DNA of 64,000 bases. Source: Georgenia satyanarayanai. GTDB lineage: Bacteria > Actinomycetota > Actinomycetes > Actinomycetales > Actinomycetaceae. Location: NCBI RefSeq assembly GCF_900116375.1, contig NZ_UETB01000002.1, positions 62,001 to 126,000 on the forward strand. Direction: 5' to 3'. The position numbers were made by a program, and so were the translations under genes. Positions within the stretch are counted from its first letter, which is position 1; each line of letters starts with the position of its first letter. This document shows positions 36,288 to 43,646 of this stretch, piece after piece. The notes below the pieces were generated by a model, which had not been told where the DNA came from, made no database searches, and was given only the letters and a program-made list of their open reading frames with translations.

Positions 36288-37271
36288 ATGTCTGCCGACA
36301 CCCTGCCTGACCGCACCGTGGACGCCGTCGTCATCGGCGGCGGGGCCGCCGGGCTCAACGGGGCGCTCATGCTCGCCCGCTCGCGCCGGGCCGTCGTCGT
36401 CGTCGACGGCGGGACGCCGCGCAACGCTCCCGCCGAGGCCGTCCACGGGCTGCTCGGCCTCGACGGGACGCCGCCCGCCGAGCTCTACCGGCGCGGCCGC
36501 GAGGAGGTCCGCGGGTACGGCGGCGCGGTCGTCACCGGGACGGTCGCCGCCGCGTCCCCGACCGAGTCCTCCCCCGAGGGGGACCTGCGCTTCGCCGTCA
36601 CGCTCACCGACGGTCGGGAGCTGACGGCGCGCCGCCTCCTCGTGGCGACCGGGACGCGGGACGTGCTCCCCGACGTCCCGGGCCTCGCCGACCACTGGGG
36701 CCACGGCGTCGTCCACTGCCCCTACTGCCACGGCTGGGAGGTGCGCGACGAGCCGATCGGGATCCTCGCCGTCGGGCCGGCGTCCGTGCACCAGGCGCTG
36801 CTCTTCCGCCAGCTGACCGACGACCTCGTCTACTTCACCCGCGGCACCGAGCTCGAGGGCGAGGCACGGGCGCGGCTCGCGGCGCTGGACGTGCGGGTCG
36901 TCGAGGAACCGGTCACGGAGGTCGTCGCAGACATCGACGGCGCGATCGCGGGCGTTCTGCTGGCCGGCGGCGCCGTGGTGGACCGGCGCGTCCTGGCGGT
37001 GGGCACCGCGCTGCAGCCGCGTCTGGAGGGGTTGGAGGCGCTCGGGCTCGCGGTGGAGGAGCTGCCCGGCGGGATCGGCCGCAGGGTCGTCTCCGGCATG
37101 GCCGGCACCACCGAGGTGCCGGGCGTGTGGGTGGCGGGCAACCTCACCGACCCGATGGCCCAGGTGGGGGCGTCGGCCGCCGCGGGAGCCATGGCCGGGG
37201 CGCACATCAACGCGCACCTCGTGGCGGCTGACGCCGATGCGGCCGTGACGGCACGCGCGGCCCTGACCTGA
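36288..37271 (+). CDS. Thioredoxin reductase-like FAD/NAD(P) oxidoreductase
   Basis: A 327-residue flavoprotein with FAD motif AVVIGGGAAGLNGALMLARS, the redox CxxC in VVHCPYCHGWEVRDEP, and the C-terminal FAD-binding GVWVAGNLTDPMAQV. The CPYC pair and the position resemble thioredoxin reductases, but the second NAD(P) Rossmann motif is weak (GILAVGPASVHQ lacks the GxGxxA pattern), so the electron donor or partner is uncertain. It is controlled probably by the divergent XRE-cupin regulator. AAGGAG precedes the ATG. Confidence 0.88.
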   Translation: MSADTLPDRTVDAVVIGGGAAGLNGALMLARSRRAVVVVDGGTPRNAPAEAVHGLLGLDGTPPAELYRRGREEVRGYGGAVVTGTVAAASPTESSPEGDLRFAVTLTDGRELTARRLLVATGTRDVLPDVPGLADHWGHGVVHCPYCHGWEVRDEPIGILAVGPASVHQALLFRQLTDDLVYFTRGTELEGEARARLAALDVRVVEEPVTEVVADIDGAIAGVLLAGGAVVDRRVLAVGTALQPRLEGLEALGLAVEELPGGIGRRVVSGMAGTTEVPGVWVAGNLTDPMAQVGASAAAGAMAGAHINAHLVAADADAAVTARAALT

Positions 37272-37308
37272 CGGGAGGCCGCCCGCCGGGCGCGCTGAGG
37301 GAAAGCAG

Positions 37309-37348
37309 AAGGCCGCTGAGCTGCACTCTCGTGCGGCTCAGCGGCCTT
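37309..37348. terminator. 18-bp stem terminator after tRNA-Ala
   Basis: Perfect arms 37309-37326 and 37331-37348 with a 4-nt loop, between the reductase gene and the 3' end of the minus-strand tRNA. It can serve both transcripts. Confidence 0.85.
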
Positions 37349-37355
37349 CACCGGG

Positions 37356-37428
37356 TGGAGCTAGGGGGATTCGAACCCCCGACCTTCTCATTGCGAACGA
37401 GACGCGCTACCAACTGCGCCATAGCCCC
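37356..37428 (-). tRNA. tRNA-Ala (CGC)
   Basis: A 73-nt cloverleaf on the minus strand: acceptor GGGGCTA with TAGCTCC, anticodon loop TTCGCAA with anticodon CGC reading GCG, and T-arm GGGGGTTCGAATCCCCC. CCA is not encoded. Typical Ala features include the G3-U70 wobble pair. Confidence 0.96.
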
Positions 37429-37576
37429 ATGCTCTGCGAGCACCGCCAACTTTAGCACCGCCGTCGGGAGGGAGTGAACCCGGCGCCGCGTTGACGTGGG
37501 TCACAGGATCGGCGGGCCGGGCACCGCGCCGCGCAGTACGTTGAGGGACGCCCCTGACCCCGACGCCGAGGACGCC

Positions 37577-38800
37577 ATGACCTATCACGTGGACTCCGAG
37601 GTCGGCCGCCTCCACGAGGTGATCCTCCACCGGCCCGGCCCCGAGATGCGCCGCCTCACCCCGCAGAACCGGGAGGAGCTGCTCTTCGACGACGTCCTGT
37701 GGGTGGAACGCGCCGAGGAGGAGCACGACGCCTTCGCCAGCGCGCTGCGTGACCAGGGCGTGCGTGTCCGCTACTTCACCGACCTGCTGCGCGAGACCCT
37801 CGCCGTCCCGGCGGCACGGTCCCTCATCGTCGAGCAGACCTTCGGCCCCGCGCTCCTCGGCGCCGCGGGCGTCGGCCCCGTCCTCGACATGGTCAACACC
37901 CTCGACGACGGCGAGCTCACCACCCTCCTCGTCGGCGGCCTGACCAAGCGCGAGCTCCTCGAGCGGATCGACGAGCCACGCTCCGTGGCGCTGCACGTCC
38001 TGGGCGCGGACGAGTTCGTCGTCCCGCCGCTGCCCAACCACCTCTACACCCGCGACGCCTCCGCGTGGGTGTACGACGGCGTGGGCGTGAGCAACATGCG
38101 CAAACGCTCCCGGCTGCGTGAGTCCCTCCACTACCAGGCGGTCTACCGCTTCCACCCCGACTTCAGGGGTGTGGACTTCCACCTGTGGAGCGGGGCCGGC
38201 GGACGCACCGGCATCAACGTCGAGGGTGGGGACGTCCTCGTGCTGGGTCGCGGCGCGGTCCTCGTCGGGATGAGCGAGCGGACCACGCCGCAGGGCGTGG
38301 AACGGGTGGCGCAGCGACTCTTCGAGACCGGGTCAGCGACCGAGGTGGTGGCGCTGGCGCTGCCGCACGAGCGGGCCTTCATGCACCTCGACACGGTGAT
38401 GACGATGGTCGACGACCACACCTTCACCGAGTACGCCGGCCTCGGCGCGCTGCCGTCCTACCGGATCACGCCCGGGGACGCCGACGGCGAGATCGTCGTC
38501 ACCGACCACCCGCCCGAGGACATGCACACCTCGATCGCCCAGGCGCTGGGCGTGGACTCCCTGCGCATCCTCACCCCCGCGCAGGACTCCCTCAGCGCCG
38601 AGCGGGAGCAGTGGGACGACGCGTGCAACGTCCTGGCGCTCGAGCCCGGCGTCGTCGTCGCCTACGAGCGCAACACGACGACCAACGCCTACCTGCGCTC
38701 CCACGGCGTGGAGGTCATCGAGGTGCCCGGCTCCGAGCTCGGCCGCGGCCGCGGCGGGCCCCGGTGCATGAGCTGCCCCACCGTCCGCGAAGCCATCTGA
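37577..38800 (+). CDS. arcA: Arginine deiminase
   Basis: Hydrolyses arginine to citrulline and ammonia. The 407-residue protein has the guanidino-modifying fold with substrate Asp in [13 protein letters not shown], catalytic His-Asp in [14 protein letters not shown], and the nucleophile Cys in [11 protein letters not shown] near the C-terminus. No arcB, arcC or antiporter gene is adjacent, so the full ATP-yielding pathway is not encoded here. Upstream is the tRNA-Ala; a class B hairpin follows the stop. Confidence 0.94.
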   Translation: MTYHVDSEVGRLHEVILHRPGPEMRRLTPQNREELLFDDVLWVERAEEEHDAFASALRDQGVRVRYFTDLLRETLAVPAARSLIVEQTFGPALLGAAGVGPVLDMVNTLDDGELTTLLVGGLTKRELLERIDEPRSVALHVLGADEFVVPPLPNHLYTRDASAWVYDGVGVSNMRKRSRLRESLHYQAVYRFHPDFRGVDFHLWSGAGGRTGINVEGGDVLVLGRGAVLVGMSERTTPQGVERVAQRLFETGSATEVVALALPHERAFMHLDTVMTMVDDHTFTEYAGLGALPSYRITPGDADGEIVVTDHPPEDMHTSIAQALGVDSLRILTPAQDSLSAEREQWDDACNVLALEPGVVVAYERNTTTNAYLRSHGVEVIEVPGSELGRGRGGPRCMSCPTVREAI

Positions 38801-38828
38801 GCTCCCCCACCCCCACCCCCACCCCCCG

Positions 38829-38898
38829 GCGAGTACGCACATACGGTCACCAGCGCCGCCCCACGGGGCGGTCGCGGTGACCGTATGTGCGTACTCGC
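38829..38898. repeat. Class B 22-bp perfect palindrome
   Basis: Arms 38829-38850 and 38877-38898 match without mismatch (core GAGTACGCACATACGGTCAC), and the loop itself contains CCGCCCC/GGGGCGG. It lies between convergent arcA and sepX. It shares GCGAGTACGCAC and ACGGTCA with the palindrome at 21440. Confidence 0.9.
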
Positions 38899-38910
38899 GA
38901 AGGGTGGGGC

Positions 38911-40008
38911 TCAGGCGCCGACGGCGCGACGGCGGGCGAGGACGGAGTCGAGGTCCAGGCCTCGGGCCGGCAGCGCGTCGGCCGCGGGGGCCGCCTCCGG
39001 CTCCGGGTCGGCGACGGGGGCGTAGGGCGAGCCGGCCAGCCCGGAGACGACGACCACGGGCTCGGCCGGAGCTGCGGGCGCCGCGGGCGCCTCCTCGGCC
39101 ACGGGCTGCGGCTCGGGCGCCTCGTAGGGGGCGATGTCCCGGCGCGGGGCGGAGGCCTTGAGCGTGTAGGTAGGGACCGGCACCTGGACCGGCGTCCAGC
39201 TGCGCGTCCCGGACTGCCCGGCCGGCGCGACGCCGGCCACCTCCGCGACGACGGCGGGTGCCGGGTTCTCGTCGGACGCGGACGGCTCCTCGGCCACGGG
39301 CGCCTCGGCGGGCTCTGCGGTGGCTGCGTCCTCCGCGGGGGCCTCGCCGTGCGCGGCGGCGGACGCGCCACCCGCAGCGGGGCTGCCGCCGGCCGGCGCC
39401 GCGGCCGGACGGGCAGCAGGTGCGAGGCGGGTGCGCGGAGCGGGCTGCGGCGCGAGGCGGGCCATGGCGGCGCGGTCGGCGGCGTTGCGGCGAGCGGCGA
39501 CCTTCGCGGCGCGGCGACCCAGGACGAGGACGCCGGCGAGCAGGACCGTCGGCACCACACCGAGCGCGATCGGCAGGCTGCTGAGGCCGAAGCCGAGCCA
39601 GCCGCCGACGCTCGCGAGGAGCAGCACGACCGTGAGGACGAGCCGGCGCCGGGCGGCCGCCTTGCGACGGCTGATCTCGGCAGCGCGCGCCGCGCGCAGC
39701 TGGGCCAGTCGCCGCGCCTCGGCGGCGGCCCGCTCGCTGGGGGTGGTGGGCCTGTTCACGGCGGGTGCCTCCGTTCGTCGTCGTGGATCGTGGAGGTACG
39801 GCCTGCTCTCCCGGGTGCCGTGGTGCTCCCCGACCGACGACCGCCTCGCCGTCGCCCCGGTGGTCACCACGCGCAGCGTGCCGGAGAAGCGGTCCTCCAC
39901 CCGTGACTCCGCCAGCTGGTGGCGGCTGTGCACGAGATGAGGGACCAGGTACCCGAACAGGATGAGGGCCAGTCCGACGACCACCCACCCCTGAACATCC
40001 ACAGGCAC
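38911..40008 (-). CDS. sepX: SepX/GlpR divisome-associated membrane protein
   Basis: A 365-residue protein. The N-terminal helix and following basic stretch (GWVVVGLALILFGYLVPHLV, then SRHQLAESRVEDRFSGTLRVV) match SepX of Streptomyces/GlpR of Corynebacterium. Two more helices lie at about 128-170, and the rest is a long Ala/Pro/Glu-rich cytosolic tail ending LDLDSVLARRRAVGA. SepX helps stabilise FtsZ rings, and GlpR is the membrane receptor of Glp. The neighbours rimJ, glp and galU support this identity. GTG at 40008 is preferred; GTG at 40032 would overlap rimJ. Confidence 0.85.
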   Translation of the reverse strand: MPVDVQGWVVVGLALILFGYLVPHLVHSRHQLAESRVEDRFSGTLRVVTTGATARRSSVGEHHGTRESRPYLHDPRRRTEAPAVNRPTTPSERAAAEARRLAQLRAARAAEISRRKAAARRRLVLTVVLLLASVGGWLGFGLSSLPIALGVVPTVLLAGVLVLGRRAAKVAARRNAADRAAMARLAPQPAPRTRLAPAARPAAAPAGGSPAAGGASAAAHGEAPAEDAATAEPAEAPVAEEPSASDENPAPAVVAEVAGVAPAGQSGTRSWTPVQVPVPTYTLKASAPRRDIAPYEAPEPQPVAEEAPAAPAAPAEPVVVVSGLAGSPYAPVADPEPEAAPAADALPARGLDLDSVLARRRAVGA

Positions 40009-40012
40009 GAAA

Positions 40013-40624
40013 CTATCCGGGCGGCGGACCACCGTCGGGATCGTCGGCGGCGTGTCTCCCGCGCGTGCGGGTCCAGCGCTCGAGGAGCCCCTCGGGGACG
40101 TCCTCGGCGACGAGCGCGAAGGTGCGGTGGTCGCGCCAGTCGCCGTCGATGTGGAGGTAGCGCTCGCGCATCCCCTCGTCGCGGAACCCGAGCTTCTCCA
40201 CCACTCGCAGGCTGGCCGTGTTCTCCGGCCGGACGTTGATCTCGATGCGGTGCAGCCGCAGCACGGTGAAGCAGTAGTCCACGGCGATCGCGACGGCGGT
40301 GGGGGTGATCCCGCGCCCGGCGACGTCCTGGCTCACCCAGTAGCCGATGGAGGCGCCGCGCAGTGCCCCGAGGACGATCGAGGAGACCGACAGCTGGCCC
40401 ACGAGCTCGCCGTCGGCCTCGATGACGAAGGTGAGCGCCTCCCCCCGTCTGCCCTGGCGGCGGCTCTGGGCGACGTAGTCCCGGAAGCCCACGGGCGGCG
40501 CCGGCACGGGACTGGTCGCCTCCCACGGACGCAGCCAGTCGACGTTCTCCCGGCGCACCCGCTCCCACGCGGCGCGGTCCCCGTAGCGCAGGAGCCGCAG
40601 CCGGACGCCCTCGTGCTCGAGCAT
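40013..40624 (-). CDS. GNAT N-acetyltransferase, RimJ/RimL type
   Basis: A 203-residue acetyltransferase. The acetyl-CoA site is visible in GYWVSQDVAGRGITPTAVAIAVDYCF (Q/RxxGxG/A form), followed by LHRIEINVRPENTASLRVVEKLGFRDEG. Related to ribosomal-protein N-terminal acetyltransferases; the substrate is unknown. Its ATG overlaps the glp stop (ATGA), and it lies in the conserved galU-glp-rimJ-sepX order. Confidence 0.9.
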   Translation of the reverse strand: MLEHEGVRLRLLRYGDRAAWERVRRENVDWLRPWEATSPVPAPPVGFRDYVAQSRRQGRRGEALTFVIEADGELVGQLSVSSIVLGALRGASIGYWVSQDVAGRGITPTAVAIAVDYCFTVLRLHRIEINVRPENTASLRVVEKLGFRDEGMRERYLHIDGDWRDHRTFALVAEDVPEGLLERWTRTRGRHAADDPDGGPPPG

Positions 40625-41838
40625 CAGGCGTCCAGCAGGAGGCACGAGAGCCTGGTGCCCTCGGTGACGTCGGTGAGGTCCTCGGGCACGACGGCCAGCG
40701 CGTTGGCGCGGGCCAGCGCGCTGAGGCGGAGGGTGCTCGGGGAGCCGACGGGTGTGGCGCGATAGCCCTCGCGCGGGGAGCCGGCGAGCGTGACGCGGAC
40801 GAACTCGCGCCGTCCGGACGGGGAGTACCAGCCGGTGGTCGCCGTCGCCGTCACGGTGGGGCGGTAGAGGTCAGTGTAACCGGCCATCGAGAGCACCGCC
40901 GGCCGGAGGAAGACCTCGTAGGCGACCTGCGCGGCCACGGGATGACCGGGCAGCGCGAAGATCGGGGTGCCGTCACCGATGTGGCCCAGGCCCAGCTGGC
41001 GCCCGGGCCACATGGCGACGTTGTCGAAGCGGACCGTCCCGAGCGGGGCGAGCACCTCCTTGACGGTGTCGTTGGAGCCGTGGCTGAGCCCGCCGGTGGT
41101 GACGACGAGGTCGGCGCGCACGAGCTGGTCCTCGAGGGTCTCGCGCAGCGGCCCGCGCTGGTCCGGGACCGCCGCCACCCGGTAGGTGGCCGCGCCGGCG
41201 TCATGGAGCGCGGCGGCCAGGGCGTGCCCGTTGGCGTCGTACACCTGCCCGGCGGCGGCCGGCTGGCCCGGCTCGACGAGCTCGTCACCGACGGAGACGA
41301 CGACGACGCGCGGGCGCGGGTGCACCGTCACCCGCCCGCGGCCGACGGCGGACAGGAGCGCGACCTGGCGGGCGCCGACCCGCTCCCCCGCGGGCAGGAC
41401 CACCTCCCCCGCGCGCACGTCCTGGGCGCGCCGGTTGACGTTCTCACCGGCCGCCGCAGCGGTGCGGATCTCGACCTTCGCGGTGCCGCGGTCGGTCCGC
41501 TCGACCGGCACGACGGCGTCGGCCTCCACCGGCAGCGGTGCACCGGACGCGATGCGCACGCAGGCACCGGCGGGCAGCCGGGTGCGCTCGACACTGCCGG
41601 CGCGGACCTCGTCGAGCACCCGCAGCGTCACCGGCGACGACGGCGCGGCCGTGGCGACGTCACCGGCCCGCAGCGCGTAGCCGTCCAGGGCCGCGACGTC
41701 CGCGAGGGGCAGGTCGCGCGGCGCGAGGACGTCCTCGGCGAGCACGCAGCCGACGGCGTCGGCGAGGACCACCTCGAGGGGCGGCTGTGGGCCGACGGCG
41801 GCCAGGCAGGCGGCGAGGTGCTCCTGGACGCTTCTCAC
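40624..41838 (-). CDS. glp: MoeA/gephyrin-like protein, probable divisome factor Glp
   Basis: A 404-residue MoeA-family protein with all four domains: ALDGYALRAGD, VRIASGAPLPVEADAVVPVE, PRVVVVSVGDELVEPGQ and FALPGHPVAAQVAYEVF. The MoeA active-site loop, usually SGGVSVGDYD, reads TTGGLSHGSNDTVKEVL and lacks the GD-x-D pattern. In Corynebacterium a MoeA paralogue in this gene context (Glp) binds FtsZ and GlpR. The position between galU and rimJ-sepX argues for Glp rather than molybdopterin synthesis; no other Mo-cofactor gene is near. Overlaps galU by 4 bp. Confidence 0.85.
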   Translation of the reverse strand: MRSVQEHLAACLAAVGPQPPLEVVLADAVGCVLAEDVLAPRDLPLADVAALDGYALRAGDVATAAPSSPVTLRVLDEVRAGSVERTRLPAGACVRIASGAPLPVEADAVVPVERTDRGTAKVEIRTAAAAGENVNRRAQDVRAGEVVLPAGERVGARQVALLSAVGRGRVTVHPRPRVVVVSVGDELVEPGQPAAAGQVYDANGHALAAALHDAGAATYRVAAVPDQRGPLRETLEDQLVRADLVVTTGGLSHGSNDTVKEVLAPLGTVRFDNVAMWPGRQLGLGHIGDGTPIFALPGHPVAAQVAYEVFLRPAVLSMAGYTDLYRPTVTATATTGWYSPSGRREFVRVTLAGSPREGYRATPVGSPSTLRLSALARANALAVVPEDLTDVTEGTRLSCLLLDA

Positions 41839-42797
41839 CGGGGGTGGCTCGCGGAGGGGTCGGAGCTGAGCTCGACGTGCCGGCCGGCGACGAACTGCTC
41901 GAGCCATGCGGAGAAGTCCGGCCCCAGGTCCTCGCGGTCCACGGCGAGCTGGACGACGGCCTTGAGGTAGTCGAGCTTGTCGCCGGTGTCGTAGCGGCGG
42001 CCGCGGAAGACGACGCCGTGGACGCCGCCGCCCTCGCTCGCGGGCATCCGGGCGAGGGTCTGCAGCGCGTCGGTCAGCTGGATCTCGTTGCCGCGTCCGG
42101 GCTCGGTCTTCTCCAGGACGTCGAAGACGGCCGGGGACAGGACGTAGCGGCCGATGAGGGCGAGGTTGGAGGGAGCCTCCTCCACGGGGGGCTTCTCGAC
42201 GAGCTCGGTGACCGTGACGACGTCGCCGTCGGGGATCCCCGCGAGGGAGACGGGCTCGACGGCGGCGGCGCCGTAGAGGTTGATCTGGGAGGGCTCGACC
42301 TCGAGGAGCGCGATGACCGAGCCGCCCAGGCGCTGCTGGACGTCGATCATCGTCGGCAGGATCGGGTCGCGGGCGTCGATGAGGTCGTCCCCGAGGAGCA
42401 CGGCGAAGGGCTCGTCGCCCACGTGCTCGCGGCCGCACAGGACGGCGTGGCCCAGGCCCTTAGGCGTGCCCTGGCGGACGGCGTGGATGTCGGCGAGCGC
42501 GGTGGGGCGGCGGACCTCGGCGAGACGGTCGTCGTCGCCCTTGGCCTCCAGCGCCGCCTCGAGCTCGACGTTGCGGTCGAAGTGGTCCTCGATCGCGGAC
42601 TTGCCGCGCGCCGTGACGAGCAGGAGGTCCTCGATGCCCGCCGCCGCCACCTCCTCCACGACGTACTGGATCGCCGGCCGGTCCACGACCGGCAGCATCT
42701 CCTTGGCCACCGCCTTGGTGGCGGGCACGAAGCGGGTGCCGAGCCCTGCCACGGGGACGACAGCCTTGCGGACCGGGGTGATGTTCTGCTCTGTCAT
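41835..42797 (-). CDS. galU: UTP--glucose-1-phosphate uridylyltransferase
   Basis: Makes UDP-glucose for wall and capsule polymers. The 320-residue enzyme has the nucleotide-binding VVPVAGLGTRFVPATKAVAKEMLP at the N-terminus, substrate motif VVDRPAIQYVVEE, and FAVLLGDDLID. TAGCCT 6 nt before the ATG suggests a leaderless mRNA. First gene of galU-glp-rimJ-sepX; diverges from fthC over 87 bp. Confidence 0.95.
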   Translation of the reverse strand: MTEQNITPVRKAVVPVAGLGTRFVPATKAVAKEMLPVVDRPAIQYVVEEVAAAGIEDLLLVTARGKSAIEDHFDRNVELEAALEAKGDDDRLAEVRRPTALADIHAVRQGTPKGLGHAVLCGREHVGDEPFAVLLGDDLIDARDPILPTMIDVQQRLGGSVIALLEVEPSQINLYGAAAVEPVSLAGIPDGDVVTVTELVEKPPVEEAPSNLALIGRYVLSPAVFDVLEKTEPGRGNEIQLTDALQTLARMPASEGGGVHGVVFRGRRYDTGDKLDYLKAVVQLAVDREDLGPDFSAWLEQFVAGRHVELSSDPSASHPR

Positions 42798-42803
42798 GGT
42801 CGA

Positions 42804-42809
42804 AGGCTA
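42804..42809 (-). promoter_or_regulatory. -10 hexamer of leaderless galU
   Basis: Minus-strand TAGCCT, 6 nt before the galU ATG. Confidence 0.55.
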
Positions 42810-42884
42810 CCGAGCACGGGTCAGGTCCGCCGGAGGGAGGCGCGGCACTGCCACGCGGCGGCCCCGGCGTGGAAGACTGCACAC

Positions 42885-43529
42885 ATGTCGACGGCGATCC
42901 GCTTCCCCAGCACGACCGGACTGGAGCTGGAGGACGCCAAGAACGCCCTGCGCGAGACCGTCCGGACGTCTCGCGCGGCACGCTCCCCCCGGCAGCGCGA
43001 GGAGGCCGCGGCGACCTTCGCCGAGCACGGCGTCCAGGCGGTCGGCGACGCCCGCTGCGTCGCCGCCTACGTCTCGGCGTCCACCGAGCCGGACACGAGT
43101 CTGCTCATCGACGCCCTCCACGAGCGCGGGGTGCGGCTGCTCCTGCCGGTGCTCGGACCGGGCCTGGCACGCTGCTGGGGCGAGTACACGAGCCGCGAGG
43201 AGCTGGCCCAGCGCGCGCCCGGCCGCCCGCTCGAGCCCGCGGGTGAGGTGTTCCCGCCGGAGGCGCTCGCCGAGGCGGAGGTCGTCATCGCCCCGGCGCT
43301 CGCTGTCGACCAGGACGGGATCCGGCTGGGCCAGGGCGGCGGCTGGTACGACCGCGCACTGCTCCACCGCGCGCCCGACACCCCGGTGCTCGCCATGGTC
43401 CACGAGGCCGAGCTCATCGTCGATGCGCCCCTGCCGCGCGCCGCGCACGACATCCCGGTGGACGCCGTCATCACCGAGGAGCGCTGGTTCCTCATCGACG
43501 GCTCCCCCTTCGCCCACACCACCCCTTGA
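42885..43529 (+). CDS. 5-formyltetrahydrofolate cyclo-ligase
   Basis: ATP-dependent return of 5-formyl-THF to the folate pool. The 214-residue protein has the basic N-terminal helix KNALRETVRTSRAARS and the conserved ATP/folate loop RLGQGGGWYDRALL (GxGGGxYDR), followed by VPVDAVITEE. ATG at 42885 lies 6 nt after AAGACT, so a leaderless start is plausible. Divergent from galU, the common actinobacterial arrangement. Confidence 0.93.
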   Translation: MSTAIRFPSTTGLELEDAKNALRETVRTSRAARSPRQREEAAATFAEHGVQAVGDARCVAAYVSASTEPDTSLLIDALHERGVRLLLPVLGPGLARCWGEYTSREELAQRAPGRPLEPAGEVFPPEALAEAEVVIAPALAVDQDGIRLGQGGGWYDRALLHRAPDTPVLAMVHEAELIVDAPLPRAAHDIPVDAVITEERWFLIDGSPFAHTTP

Positions 43530-43552
43530 GCACCGCCACGCCCAGAGCTCCG

Positions 43553-43602
43553 CAGCTGGTGGGTCCGACGACGCCTCGGCGCCTCAGGGCGTCGCCCAGC
43601 TG
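43553..43602. terminator. Nested hairpin between convergent genes
   Basis: Outer arms 43553-43559 and 43596-43602, inner arms 43569-43575 and 43588-43594, between the cyclo-ligase and penicillin acylase stops. Likely bidirectional terminator. Confidence 0.6.
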
Positions 43603-43646
43603 ACCACCTGCGACGTTGGGGGACGCGCGGGCGCCCGCGGCGCGGG

